Assembly (NCBI GenBank): GCA_965237485.1
Contig: CBDEFQ010000004.1
Span: 496,001-560,000 of the forward strand
DNA from: JAAELZ01 sp965237485
Lineage (GTDB): Bacteria > Pseudomonadota > Gammaproteobacteria > Arenicellales > Poriferihabitantaceae
DNA: 64,000 nucleotides
Direction of reading: 5' to 3'
The notes beneath the pieces were generated by a model. The model was given only the letters and a program-made list of their open reading frames with translations. It was not told the origin of the DNA and searched no databases. A program made the translations under genes and the position numbers. This document shows positions 9,349 to 18,328 of this stretch, in pieces (positions within the stretch are counted from its first letter, which is position 1; every line of letters begins with the position of its first letter).

Positions 9349-11411
9349 ACTGGTTTCATCCGCGGCCTCGAGGATAGCCGTCACAGAATCACGCAATTGA
9401 TTTTCAATTTCTTTTCTACCGGATAATCCAAGTTGTTTAGCAAGCGTACTCCACGATTGCTGTTGTAAAGCTTTACGTATAAGAAGCTCGTGGTCTTGGC
9501 AAATAACCGTAAGTGCCGCAGCCGCTAGAGCAACTACCGTGCTTTCATACGGCCGCGAACCAGAGGCAAAATAATTAAGATCACGCTTATACCTTTGGCT
9601 GAGTTGTTGTTGGTTTTCAGTGTGCGGGAAGTCTTTAAGTAACGTCTTCAGGTCGCTCCATTGAAAATCTCTTAATGTCGTAGCGAGTTGTGCTATAAGC
9701 TGTTCACTAAATAGTGCTCTCGCTTGAGCAAGTACATGTGCTCCCTTGGTTGAAAACGCTTTTAATACGAGTGCAGAATGTTGCCCACTAGACGTATTTT
9801 TCGAATCGCTGACACGCACTAGCTGGTATTTTGATTTTTGCCAGAAGCTTAATACTTCCGCATCTGCGCCAAAGCTGCTAGCGAACAAATCTGTTGTATC
9901 TTTCAATTCACCCTCTGCATACTTTAATAATTGGGAACCTAAACCAGATCTTCGTAAATTAGCTTGTACAGCGATTCGTTGAACGCGCGCTATTTTGCTC
10001 TGCGCCCCTTGGGTCAAACCCAAATGTGCGGCCAACACCTCGGGCACCAAATGCCCACGCGGACGACGGCGACCAAAGCAAATGTCTTGTGCAATGTGCT
10101 CCTCTAAGCTGCCTTCTAAGCACACCCATAATACGCCACAAATTTTGCCATCGTAGCGTTGCACAAAAAGTCGAATATTCGGGCCATCCAGTAAATGTTG
10201 TAAATTATCCGGTTTGGTTTGATAGTGCGCCGAAACCAACAATGCCATCACTTGTTCTAAAGTTGATTCGTCGTTTAGCAATTCTTGTTGGCTCAATTGA
10301 GTAGTTTCAATGATTGGATTGGCAATGATCGGTACTTCTCTAGGTAGGGCTTTCAATAGCAATAGACGATCACAAAGGTCTTCAAGTGCGTCGTCTTTTC
10401 GCCATCGGATCGGCTCTTCGAGCTTTTGAAATCGTGGCCCTCGGCAATCTTGTTTTAAGTGCTGCTCAAATTTCAAATGAAAGCCCCGCCCCGAGCCTTC
10501 ATAGCCTTGAACCGTAGTCGCAAAAGCAATTCGGCTATGGCATTGCAACAGGGTTGTCAGTCTGGGTAACCCAATAGTTGCCGCTTCATCGACGACTACA
10601 AAATCAAAATCATTCGCTCTTGCTAGTAGCGCGTCAATTGAGATAGGTTCGACGACGTTGCTTTGGTAGTATAATGTAACGCTATCTGGCACCGGAATTC
10701 TTAAGCCAGCGCAAAGATGTTTAAACAAGGTATCCAGTGACTGTGCGTGACCGCCCACTACGGCAACTCGTTTTACTAAGCCTGTGGTCAATAATTTCGC
10801 AATAGCCATTCCCAGTGCTGCCGACTTGCCTCGGCCTCGGTCAGCGGTTAGTACGGCGGGTCGTTTGCGCTGCCCAGTCATAGCGCGAACGACAGTGTTG
10901 ACAGCTGTTTCTTGATCGTTAGTGACTACTTCGTGCAGATGATCATAGGTCTTTATATGAGGCTTAATAGGCGCAGGTATCTTGGTTTGCCCTTGGAGCA
11001 CTAGCTCCACATTTGGGTCCTCAGACAATATTCGACACCATCTTGTGATGTAATTTCCAGCAATCACATCAGGTGTAAGCGGATAGGGAGTCAGCTTTTT
11101 ATAAAGTGGGTCGATATGATCAGGCCAATCCGTAAATAAAGGGCACAACAAAATCAGCGCGCCGCCAGCAATCACAGTACCGCTGAGTGCCGCGAAGCTA
11201 TTTAAATCCAAACCAAAAATGCGTCGTAAACTAATGCATGGCGCTCTTGGCCCAATAGTTTGAGGGCTTCTGTTATTGGCGTTCCTCCTTGGCCAAACCA
11301 ATCGGTATAGGATTGATTTAGCGGTTCAATCAGTAACTTGGCCTGCGCAGCACACCATTGTGGTTCACCGCTGAACACGATGAGTCTGCGATGTGGAGGA
11401 GATTGCGCCAT
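9343..11411 (-). pseudogene. tmcA: tRNA(Met) cytidine acetyltransferase, one frameshift
   Basis: TmcA makes N4-acetylcytidine at the wobble position of elongator tRNA-Met. The N-terminus is read from ATG 11411 (RRLIVFSGEPQWCAAQAKLL ... HALVYDA). The frame must then change near 11216 in a T5/A5 run to continue as FGLDLNSFAALSG. The remainder has the Walker A site TADRGRGKSAALG, Walker B FVVVDEAATIGLP, VQGYEGSGRGF, FGRRRPRGHLV and the GNAT acetyl-CoA loop VQRIAVQANLRRSGLG. With one base restored the protein is about 689 residues, close to E. coli TmcA (671). It is either a real inactivation or a homopolymer sequencing error. It is divergent from aroE. Confidence 0.9.
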
Positions 11412-11519
11412 CTAGGTAGTGGGGAAAAAATACCGCTAGATTCTAAAGTGTTCGATAGCGCCGTGCAAAGCCTAGAGAACACGCAGAACTGAATCAATGC
11501 ACTGATCTACGCGTTCGAC

Positions 11520-11525
11520 TACAAT
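11520..11525 (+). promoter_or_regulatory. possible -10 box upstream of aroE
   Basis: TACAAT lies 24 bases before the aroE start in the 138-base divergent tmcA/aroE gap. No good -35 hexamer is visible at the expected spacing, so this is only a candidate. Confidence 0.25.
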
Positions 11526-11549
11526 CGCTTTTTGCCCTAAATTAGACGT

Positions 11550-12401
11550 ATGCACGATCCATTTGATTTCACTGTGAAGGTTCCAAAATTTACGGTTATT
11601 GGTAACCCAATTGAGCACAGCAAATCACCGCAAATTCATCAACTATTTGCGAGCCAGTTTGGATTGACGATTGAGTACAGCACTACGTTGGGCGAGTCTG
11701 GTGGGTTTAATCAAGCAGCACAGCACTTTAAAGCATCCGGTGGTAAAGGTCTAAATGTGACGGTGCCTTTCAAATTGGATGCTTTTGCATTGTGTGATCA
11801 ATTAACACCGCGTAGCAAGTTAGCCGGAGCGGTTAACACTTTGTGGTTTTCTGATGACGGAAAAATTAACGGAGACAATACCGACGGTATTGGTATGTTG
11901 CGAGATATTACCCAGAACATTGGTTTTGAGATACAAGATAAGGATGTTCTGGTAATTGGCGCAGGCGGTGCGGTGCGCGGCGTACTGCAACCTTTACTGG
12001 AAGCAGTCCCAAAATCACTAACCGTAGCTAATCGCACAGAAGGTAAGGCGATAGATTTGGCAGCCTTATTTAAAGATACCGGTACCATTATAGCCAGCAG
12101 CCTGCGAGGTTTAACAGCTAGCCAATTTGACTTGATCATCAATGGTACAGCGTCAAGCTTGCATGGAGAGTTACCAGATGTGCCCAAAGGCATTTGCCGG
12201 GAAGGCTCACTGGCTTATGACATGATGTATGCAGCACAACCCACCCTATTTATGAAATGGGCACTTAATGATGGAGCCACCCAAGCCAGCGATGGTTTAG
12301 GTATGTTGGTTGAGCAAGCTGCAGAAGCGTTTAATATTTGGAACGGCCAGTTCCCAAATACACAGCCAGTTATAGAGGCCTTAAGACAAGGCACGAGTTA
12401 A
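11550..12401 (+). CDS. aroE: shikimate dehydrogenase
   Basis: This 283-residue NADP-dependent enzyme reduces 3-dehydroshikimate to shikimate in the chorismate pathway. It shows the substrate motifs VIGNPIEHSKSPQIH (SKS serines), NVTVPFK (catalytic lysine) and GDNTDGIG, then the nucleotide-binding loop VIGAGGAVRGVL, ANRTEGKA and the C-terminal DGLGMLVEQAAEAF. Length is normal for AroE. It starts at the ATG in GACGTATGCAC and is followed after about 60 bases by a prfC fragment. Confidence 0.97.
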   Translation: MHDPFDFTVKVPKFTVIGNPIEHSKSPQIHQLFASQFGLTIEYSTTLGESGGFNQAAQHFKASGGKGLNVTVPFKLDAFALCDQLTPRSKLAGAVNTLWFSDDGKINGDNTDGIGMLRDITQNIGFEIQDKDVLVIGAGGAVRGVLQPLLEAVPKSLTVANRTEGKAIDLAALFKDTGTIIASSLRGLTASQFDLIINGTASSLHGELPDVPKGICREGSLAYDMMYAAQPTLFMKWALNDGATQASDGLGMLVEQAAEAFNIWNGQFPNTQPVIEALRQGTS

Positions 12402-12426
12402 TACTGCACGGCGCGGGGCCGTCAAC

Positions 12427-12432
12427 TATAAT
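12427..12432 (+). promoter_or_regulatory. possible -10 box of prfC
   Basis: A perfect TATAAT lies 32 bases before the prfC start, inside a GC-rich context (GTCAACTATAATCCGCGCC). The -35 region is poor. If active it now drives only the truncated 24-codon frame. Confidence 0.35.
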
Positions 12433-12464
12433 CCGCGCCCTATTCAATTTGAACCAAAAGCCCC

Positions 12465-12539
12465 ATGGCTACTCTTGAACAGGAAATTAGTCGCCGCCGT
12501 ACCTTCGCGATTATTTCTCACCCGAATTTGAACCGATAA
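12465..12539 (+). pseudogene. prfC: 5' fragment of peptide chain release factor 3, cut by an integrated element
   Basis: ATG at 12465 opens MATLEQEISRRRTFAIISHP, which is the N-terminus of RF3 up to just before its P-loop. After the CACCCG at ~12519-12524 the sequence stops matching RF3 and a TAA follows at 12537. This is the position at which SXT/R391-type integrative elements insert, and a truncated tyrosine integrase starts 200 bases downstream. So 12520-12525 is best read as an attL-like junction. The remainder of prfC is not in the window. RF3 is dispensable in many bacteria, or the rest may be reconstituted at another element end. Confidence 0.8.
12519..12535 (+). other. putative attL junction of an SXT/R391-like element
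   Basis: Chromosomal prfC sequence changes to non-prfC sequence around 12520-12530. In established SXT/R391 biology a short core within the 5' end of prfC is the attachment site, and int lies close to that end. The exact core cannot be fixed without the unoccupied site or the other junction. Confidence 0.55.
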
Positions 12540-12655
12540 GACAACCAGAGTCACCCATGACGTAAACTTTATTAAAAACAAAAAGTTACATCATGTCTTG
12601 GGTTGTCGTATTGACGTCTTATGTCATAGTTTGCCATGCTGAGTCACACGAAATA

Positions 12656-12711
12656 GGTACAAATTTAGGTACAAAATTCGTGATAATTCAGACCTAAAAA
12701 TAATTTGTACC
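12656..12711. repeat. GGTACAAA repeats upstream of int
   Basis: GGTACAAATT at 12656 is followed by GGTACAAAATT at 12668 and the inverse AATTTGTACC at 12702, all between the attL-like junction and the integrase start. Such short direct and inverted repeats are typical of arm-type integrase or excisionase sites or an int operator. Function is inferred from position only. Confidence 0.4.
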
Positions 12712-12744
12712 CATTCATTGAATTCAATGACATGGAGACGAATG

Positions 12745-12951
12745 ATGGCACTTACACAATCGTGGCTACAAGCCCAGCACAGAAAGGTTAGAACAAAAGA
12801 GTTTGTTAAAGCAGATCGAGACGGGCTAAGCGCTCGTGTATCGCCTAAAGGTAAGATCACCTTCACCATGCGGTATTATTATGGCGAAACCCGTAAGCGC
12901 CTCGACATCGGCCCATACCCACTATTAACATTAAAAGAAGCCAGAAATTGA
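12745..12951 (+). pseudogene. N-terminal fragment of a tyrosine integrase (SXT-type)
   Basis: From the ATGATG at 12742/12745 the frame encodes MALTQSWLQAQHRKVRTKEF...DRDGLSARVSPKGKITF ... RKRLDIGPYPLLTLKEARN and stops at 12951. This is the N-terminal DNA-binding domain of a P4/SXT-type integrase (residues ~1-69). The catalytic domain with the R-H-R-Y residues is absent. Homology breaks at or just before 12950. The following 85 bases hold a short unidentified frame (MGKLVELNTKVKLINDD) that runs into the first IS256 copy. Confidence 0.75.
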
Positions 12952-13036
12952 GCATAAACAATAAACTAAAAAAAGAAAAACAAATGGGTAAGCTGGTTGA
13001 ATTGAATACAAAAGTTAAGTTAATTAACGATGATAT

Positions 13037-14430
13037 GAGTTATGCCCGAATCTGGTGTATGAGGCATTTTCTTCAAGCAGCCTCGGTTTGATCTGAGTAG
13101 CCATTAGTTTGCTCTATTCCATCTTTAAATGGAACCCCTTGAATCACTTTTGCTAGATAGGCGAACCCGCGTATTCGGTTCCACTTTTTCTCTGCGCACT
13201 GACCCAGCTTGAACATCATACTTAACATGCCATCACGGCTAAGACATCCCTTGCATCGTTTGGTACGGTGTCGGATAGTCGCGAATGTTGATTCAATTGG
13301 ATTCGTAGTACGTATGCTCATCCAGTGCTTGGCAGGGAACGAGTAGAACGTCATTAACTCTTCGCGATCTTTTTCCAAGCACTGCGTGGCTTTTGGATAC
13401 TTGTCTTGACAGGTTTTAATGAATAATTGATAGGCGCTTTGCGCCGCTTCTTTGGTTTCTTCCTGCCAAATGTTATGCAGAGCTGCTTTTGCTTTGGGCT
13501 GCACCGATTTAGGCAGCTTGTTCAGCACGTTGGCCGTTTTATGCACCCAGCACCGTTGATGTTTAGTGCCAGGATAGACTTCTTCCAGGGCATTCCAAAA
13601 GCCTAAAGCACCATCACCGATGCCCAGCTCTGGTTGATTCAGGCCTCGCTCCTTGAGTGCCAACAACACCTCTCGCCAACTCTGCGTAGACTCTCGCTCA
13701 CCGTCTTCAATCGCCAGTAATTTCTTGTGACCGCGCTCATTCACTCCGATGATAACTAAGGCACAGAGCCGGCCCTCATCGCCGCGCAGGCCGCTGTGTA
13801 TCCCGTCCGCCCATAGATAAACCCATCGATCTCGATCTAAACCTTCTCTATTCCAATCCTTGTACTCCTGAGACCACGTTGCTTTGAGCTTACTCACTGT
13901 GCCTGATGATAACCCAGTCGCTGATTGACCCACTAGCACGCTCAGTGCATCCCCCATTTCTCCAGTGCTGACACCCTTGAGATACAGCCAAGGCAAGGCC
14001 GCTTCTAGTGTTCTCGTTTTACGCACATACGGCGGCACTAAAGCAGACCGAAAGGTGATCGGTACTCCAGTACGGGAGCGCACCTTGGGGATACGTACTT
14101 TGACTGGGCCGATCCCGGTTTGCAGTTCACGTTCTGGCAAATAGCCGTTACGAACGACACCAGCGTGTCCTGAATCTGAGACTTTGTCACAATTGCGATA
14201 CAGCAGTTCAGATAACTCACTCTCGACCGCGGTTTGAATGAGTTGCCTAGCGCCATTGCGAATCAATTCTTGCAGCGGATCGATGCTTTGCTCTGGCTTT
14301 TCAAAGGAAATAATTTTATTCTGTTTCATAGTGGCGTATGTCTGTGGAAGTTTAAGTTGTTGTAAACTCAACTCATCCCGATACGCCGCTTTTAGTCAAC
14401 TACTCCATACACCACTTTCAGGCATAACTC
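13037..14430 (-). mobile_element. IS256-family element, copy 1 (complete)
   Basis: The element is 1394 bp. Its ends are GAGTTATGCCCGAATCTGG on the left and the reverse complement of GAGTTATGCCTGAAAGTGG on the right, giving imperfect terminal inverted repeats of about 26 bp. The adjacent 8-9 bases (left cgatgatat, right tggataata) do not match. The target duplication expected for IS256 is therefore absent, and the flanks have been recombined. The transposase reads on the minus strand. Confidence 0.9.
13073..14329 (-). CDS. IS256-family transposase (copy 1)
   Basis: This is a DDE transposase of the mutator/IS256 type. It has 418 residues from ATG 14329; an in-frame TTG start would add 14. Landmarks are RNGYLPERELQTGIGPVKVR, the catalytic region VYLWADGIHSGLRG, LGIGDGALGFWNAL, HQRCWVHKTANVLNKLP and the C-terminal TTNPIESTFATIRHRTKRCK with the last acidic residue. 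Compared with the other copies it has VIIG for VVIG and SSGTVSK for SSSTVSK. It appears intact and potentially active. Confidence 0.93.
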   Translation of the reverse strand: MKQNKIISFEKPEQSIDPLQELIRNGARQLIQTAVESELSELLYRNCDKVSDSGHAGVVRNGYLPERELQTGIGPVKVRIPKVRSRTGVPITFRSALVPPYVRKTRTLEAALPWLYLKGVSTGEMGDALSVLVGQSATGLSSGTVSKLKATWSQEYKDWNREGLDRDRWVYLWADGIHSGLRGDEGRLCALVIIGVNERGHKKLLAIEDGERESTQSWREVLLALKERGLNQPELGIGDGALGFWNALEEVYPGTKHQRCWVHKTANVLNKLPKSVQPKAKAALHNIWQEETKEAAQSAYQLFIKTCQDKYPKATQCLEKDREELMTFYSFPAKHWMSIRTTNPIESTFATIRHRTKRCKGCLSRDGMLSMMFKLGQCAEKKWNRIRGFAYLAKVIQGVPFKDGIEQTNGYSDQTEAA

Positions 14431-14660
14431 TGGATAATATAGGACGTCTGAAAAATATTTTTCCAGATGCCTTTACTGAAGGAAGTGTGAATTTTGATGC
14501 GCTTCGTCAATTACTTGGTGACGCTAAAGTAATTGACGAAGGTGAAGAAAAATATGGACTTAATTGGCAAGGGAAAAAGAAAGCTCGACAAATTGCACTC
14601 ACGCCGTCTACTGGCGCGTTATTACCTTGTCCAGAAGAAAGTGTTGATTGGGACACAACC
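14431..14660 (+). pseudogene. type III DNA methyltransferase (mod), N-terminal piece
   Basis: The stretch LDNIGRLKNIFPDAFTEGSV ... EKYGLNWQGKKKARQIAL ... LLPCPEESVDWDTT matches the N-terminal region of type III restriction-modification Mod proteins (their 'YGLNWxGK' and 'ESxDFD' motifs). It is cut on the left by IS256 copy 1 and on the right by the IS3-like element. It continues after that element at 16288. The same piece occurs again at 35501-35730. Confidence 0.7.
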
Positions 14661-14719
14661 CCCAGACGTCAGGGTAGTTGCACACATTTTAATTCACAAG
14701 GGGCGGCGGAGAAATACTC

Positions 14720-15211
14720 ATGCCGAAATATAGCGTAGAACGAAGAGAAGCTGTTTTATCTAAATTATTATCATCAAATAGTCAGTCCTTCGCAGAAATA
14801 TCTAGAGAAGAAGGAATCAGTGTTCAAACCTTGTATGATTGGCGAAATAAAGCCAGACGATCAGGAGTTTTAATGCCTAATAGTGATTCATCTAATCAGT
14901 GGGATTGCCAAACTAAGTTCACCGTAGTTCTTGAAACTGCTGCGATGAATGAACAAGAATTATCTGCGTATTGCCGAGAGAAAGGCCTATACCCTACTCA
15001 AATAACGCAATGGCGAGAAGCTTGTATTAATGGTGTTGATGAGGCTCTCATTAGCCCTAAAGTTGCGCGTGATGAAATACGTGCGTTAAAAAAAGACAAG
15101 AAGAAGCTAGAAACCCAGCTGCGCCGCAAAGATAAAGCCTTGGCTGAAACGGCCGCATTATTAGTATTACAAAAAAAGTTTCAGGCGCTTTGGGAGGACG
15201 AGGAAGTATGA
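14720..15211 (+). CDS. IS3-like transposase OrfA (copy A)
   Basis: This 163-residue helix-turn-helix protein (FAEISREEGISVQTLYDWRN) has a second DNA-binding-like repeat (LSAYCREKGLYPTQITQWR) and a C-terminal coiled coil of leucine-zipper type (LKKDKKKLETQLRRKDKALA). It is the DNA-binding subunit for the downstream integrase-type OrfB. Its TGA overlaps the OrfB ATG (ATGA), so translation is probably coupled. Confidence 0.88.
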   Translation: MPKYSVERREAVLSKLLSSNSQSFAEISREEGISVQTLYDWRNKARRSGVLMPNSDSSNQWDCQTKFTVVLETAAMNEQELSAYCREKGLYPTQITQWREACINGVDEALISPKVARDEIRALKKDKKKLETQLRRKDKALAETAALLVLQKKFQALWEDEEV

Positions 15212-16257
15212 TTACGACTCAGACGCGCATTAAAGTAATCAATGATGTTAATGAAGCAGTAGACGCAGGTTCAAAGCGTTCAAGTGCTTGTGAGTTGGTT
15301 GGCCTTGCCGAGTCTACGCTTAGACGTTGGAAGCCAAAAGGAGAAGATAGTATCCGCAGTGATCAACGTCCTTTGGTAGAAAAGCCAGTCCCTGGCAATA
15401 AACTAAGCGAGCAAGAGCAGCAACACATTTTATCGATATGTAATGAATCGGCATACAATCATTTGCCGCCGTCGCAAATAGTACCGCAGTTGGCTGACAA
15501 AGGTATTTATGTGGCCAGCGAGCCCAGCTTTTATCGAGTTCTCAAGGCGCATGGGCAATTGAAGCACCGCGGCCGCGCCAAACAAAAGCAGTCCCGAACA
15601 CCCGATACTCATATAGTGCTAAAACCTAATGCTGTGTGGATGTGGGATATCACCTATTTGGCGACGCGTACTATTGGCAAGCATTATTACCTGTACATGG
15701 TAGAAGACCTTTACAGTCGCTATGGCGTTCACTGGGAAGTACATCCTGTTGAAAGCGGTGAATTAGGTGCGCAGTTGATGTCTCAGGCGGCTCTAAAAGT
15801 GGCCAGCTGCGATGGCATGCCCGTCTTACACAGTGATAATGGCAGCCCAATGAAATCGTTCACAATGAGAGCGAAGTTAGAAGCATTAGGAATAAAGCCC
15901 TCTTACTCAAGGCCAAGAGTAAGCAATGACAACGCTTATATTGAATCCATGTTTAGAACGGTAAAGTATTGCCCTGCGTGGCCTTCTCAAGGCTTCGATA
16001 GCTTAGAGGCCGCCCGCCAATGGGTGGGTAAGTTTATGCAATGGTATAACGAAGAACATCGTCACAGTGCTATACGCTACGTTACACCTGGCCAGCGTTA
16101 TCGCGGTGAAGATAGTGCCCTATTAGCAAAACGAGAAGTTGTTTATCAGGAAGCTAAAGCAGCAAAACCTAATCGGTGGTCTGGCCAAACCCGAAATTGG
16201 CGGCCTTGTGGTGCGGTTGCGCTGAACCTACAAAAAGAAGTATTATTGGTTGCGTAG
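15208..16257 (+). CDS. IS3-like transposase OrfB (copy A)
   Basis: This is a 349-residue rve-type DDE integrase from ATG 15208. An N-terminal helix-turn-helix (ACELVGLAESTLRRWKP) is followed by the catalytic core: D in VWMWDITYLATR, D in PVLHSDNGSP and E in VSNDNAYIESMFRTVKY, spaced as in IS3 transposases. The C-terminus is WYNEEHRHSAIRYVTPGQRY. It differs from copy B at a few residues (PSF/SSF, HIV/HIA, NLQ/NPQ). It appears intact. Confidence 0.92.
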   Translation: MITTQTRIKVINDVNEAVDAGSKRSSACELVGLAESTLRRWKPKGEDSIRSDQRPLVEKPVPGNKLSEQEQQHILSICNESAYNHLPPSQIVPQLADKGIYVASEPSFYRVLKAHGQLKHRGRAKQKQSRTPDTHIVLKPNAVWMWDITYLATRTIGKHYYLYMVEDLYSRYGVHWEVHPVESGELGAQLMSQAALKVASCDGMPVLHSDNGSPMKSFTMRAKLEALGIKPSYSRPRVSNDNAYIESMFRTVKYCPAWPSQGFDSLEAARQWVGKFMQWYNEEHRHSAIRYVTPGQRYRGEDSALLAKREVVYQEAKAAKPNRWSGQTRNWRPCGAVALNLQKEVLLVA

Positions 16258-16287
16258 GAAAATGTGCAACTACCCTGAAAATTGCCG

Positions 16288-16560
16288 CAACCAAGAACTT
16301 GTTTATTGAAGGCGATAACCTTGAGGTGTTGAAACTACTTCAGAAAAGCTACGACAATAAAGTCAAAATGATCTATATTGATCCACCTTACAACACAGGC
16401 AAGGAGTTTGTATACCCAGACAACTTCCAAGACAACCTTGATACATATTTGAAATATACAGGCCAATTAGATGATGAAGGAATGAAGTTTTCTTCAAATA
16501 CTGAAGCTTCAGGAAGAAAGCATACTAATTGGCTAAATATGATGTACCCAAGAATAAAAC
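16288..16560 (+). pseudogene. type III DNA methyltransferase (mod), central piece
   Basis: The frame KNLFIEGDNLEVLKLLQKSY...VKMIYIDPPYNTGKEFVYPD ... NWLNMMYPRIK contains Mod motif I-like and the catalytic motif IV DPPY of N6-adenine methyltransferases. It directly continues the N-terminal piece at 14431-14660 once the IS3-like element is removed. The right end is cut by IS256 copy 2 at 16561. The target-recognition domain and the C-terminus are missing, and no res gene is visible. Confidence 0.8.
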
Positions 16561-17954
16561 GAGTTATGCCCGAATCTGGTGTATGAGGCATTTTCTTCAA
16601 GCGGCCTCGGTTTGATCTGAGTAGCCATTAGTTTGCTCTATTCCATCTTTAAATGGAACCCCTTGAATCACTTTTGCTAGATAGGCGAACCCGCGTATTC
16701 GGTTCCACTTTTTCTCTGCGCACTGACCCAGCTTGAACATCATACTTAACATGCCATCACGGCTAAGACATCCCTTGCATCGTTTGGTACGGTGTCGGAT
16801 AGTCGCGAATGTTGATTCAATTGGATTCGTAGTACGTATGCTCATCCAGTGCTTGGCAGGGAACGAGTAGAACGTCATTAACTCTTCGCGATCTTTTTCC
16901 AAGCACTGCGTGGCTTTTGGATACTTGTCTTGACAGGTTTTAATGAATAATTGATAGGTGCTTTGCGCCGCTTCTTTGGTTTCTTCCTGCCAAATGTTAT
17001 GCAGAGCTGCTTTTGCTTTGGGCTGCACCGATTTAGGCAGCTTGTTCAGCACGTTGGCCGTTTTATGCACCCAACACCGTTGATGTTTAGTGCCAGGATA
17101 GACTTCTTCCAGGGCATTCCAAAAGCCTAAAGCACCATCACCGATGCCCAGCTCTGGTTGATTCAGGCCTCGCTCCTTGAGTGCCAACAACACCTCTCGC
17201 CAACTCTGCGTAGACTCTCGCTCACCGTCTTCAATCGCCAGTAATTTCTTGTGACCGCGCTCATTCACTCCGATGACAACTAAGGCACAGAGCCGGCCCT
17301 CATCGCCGCGCAGGCCGCTGTGTATCCCGTCCGCCCATAGATAAACCCATCGATCTCGATCTAAACCTTCTCTATTCCAATCCTTGTACTCCTGAGACCA
17401 CGTTGCTTTGAGCTTACTCACTGTGCCTGATGATAACCCAGTCGCTGATTGACCCACTAGCACGCTCAGTGCATCCCCCATTTCTCCAGTGCTGACACCC
17501 TTGAGATACAGCCAAGGCAAGGCCGCTTCTAGTGTTCTCGTTTTACGCACATACGGCGGCACTAAAGCAGACCGAAAGGTGATCGGTACTCCAGTACGGG
17601 AGCGCACCTTGGGGATACGTACTTTGACTGGGCCGATCCCGGTTTGCAGTTCACGTTCTGGCAAATAGCCGTTACGAACGACACCAGCGTGTCCTGAATC
17701 TGAGACTTTGTCACAATTGCGATACAGCAGTTCAGATAACTCACTCTCGACCGCGGTTTGAATGAGTTGCCTGGCGCCATTGCGAATCAATTCTTGCAGC
17801 GGATCGATGCTTTGCTCTGGCTTTTCAAAGGAAATAATTTTATTCTGTTTCATAGTGGCGTATGTCTGTGGAAGTTTAAGTTGTTGTAAACTCAATTCAT
17901 CCCGATACGCCGCTTTTAGTCAACTACTCCATACACCACTTTCAGGCATAACTC
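16561..17954 (-). mobile_element. IS256-family element, copy 2 (complete)
   Basis: This element is 1394 bp with the same ends and orientation as copy 1. The left flank is the mod gene and the right flank the truncated lipoprotein gene. The neighbouring bases (left gaataaaac, right aaaacctga) do not form an 8-9 bp target duplication. It borders the RHS operon on its left side. Confidence 0.9.
16597..17853 (-). CDS. IS256-family transposase (copy 2)
   Basis: The 418-residue transposase from ATG 17853 is nearly identical to copy 1. Visible differences are VVIG instead of VIIG and AQSTYQ instead of AQSAYQ. It has the same DDE landmarks (WADGIHSGLRG, GIGDGALGFWNA, NPIESTFATIRHR). It appears intact. 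Confidence 0.93.
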   Translation of the reverse strand: MKQNKIISFEKPEQSIDPLQELIRNGARQLIQTAVESELSELLYRNCDKVSDSGHAGVVRNGYLPERELQTGIGPVKVRIPKVRSRTGVPITFRSALVPPYVRKTRTLEAALPWLYLKGVSTGEMGDALSVLVGQSATGLSSGTVSKLKATWSQEYKDWNREGLDRDRWVYLWADGIHSGLRGDEGRLCALVVIGVNERGHKKLLAIEDGERESTQSWREVLLALKERGLNQPELGIGDGALGFWNALEEVYPGTKHQRCWVHKTANVLNKLPKSVQPKAKAALHNIWQEETKEAAQSTYQLFIKTCQDKYPKATQCLEKDREELMTFYSFPAKHWMSIRTTNPIESTFATIRHRTKRCKGCLSRDGMLSMMFKLGQCAEKKWNRIRGFAYLAKVIQGVPFKDGIEQTNGYSDQTEAA

Positions 17955-18196
17955 AAAACCTGAGCATCGGATGCATCTGCTCCTCCTTGTTCAATAACAC
18001 AGTCTATTTCTGCTTGAGTAGGCACCCGATCGAGTTGATTAATATCAATCAACACAAGCTCAATGCGAATTTTAGCAAGGCGGCTTGCAAGGTCTGCTTC
18101 GAAATCCTCGTCAGAGCCACTGCCTCCAGAAGAGCTTCCTCCTCCACAACTTACTAACATCGTTGAAATAAGAAAGGTGAATAGTAAACTTTTCAT
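17955..18196 (-). pseudogene. lipoprotein, 3' end cut by IS256 copy 2
   Basis: The product begins MKSLLFTFLISTMLVSCGGG, a lipoprotein signal with lipobox LVSC, followed by a Gly/Ser linker and an acidic helical segment (VPTQAEIDCVIEQGGADASD). The last residues of the open frame (LSYA) are encoded by the IS end, so the true C-terminus is lost. About 80 residues of an envelope protein remain. The family is not recognised. Confidence 0.6.
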
Positions 18197-18328
18197 ATTG
18201 TTTTAGCAGTATTAAATATTTTCCATGTTTGGAACAATTAAACGGGATAAACGAGTCATTTAGCTACACTAGGCCCCGTCAGGAAACCAAATCAAGTTGG
18301 CCGACCCCATGATCCTTTGTGAAACCGA

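Larger units (their letters stand above)
14661..16287 (+). mobile_element. IS3-like element, copy A
   Basis: The element is 1627 bp with two overlapping ORFs. A 16-bp perfect inverted repeat (TCAGGGTAGTTGCACA at 14669-14684 and its complement at 16263-16278) lies 8-9 bases inside each end. The flanks carry a 5-bp direct repeat CAACC (14656-14660 and 16288-16292), and removing one repeat restores the mod reading frame. So the ends and the insertion event are well supported. Confidence 0.85.

Noticed and set aside
12718..12742. Longer integrase start at 12718 (TTG)
   Set aside because: The family N-terminus begins at MALTQSW (12745); the added residues are not conserved and fall in the repeat-containing leader.
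16176..16286. Continuous frame joining IS3-like OrfB sequence to the mod piece
   Set aside because: It reads OrfB in a wrong frame before 16288; only the part after the CAACC duplication belongs to mod.
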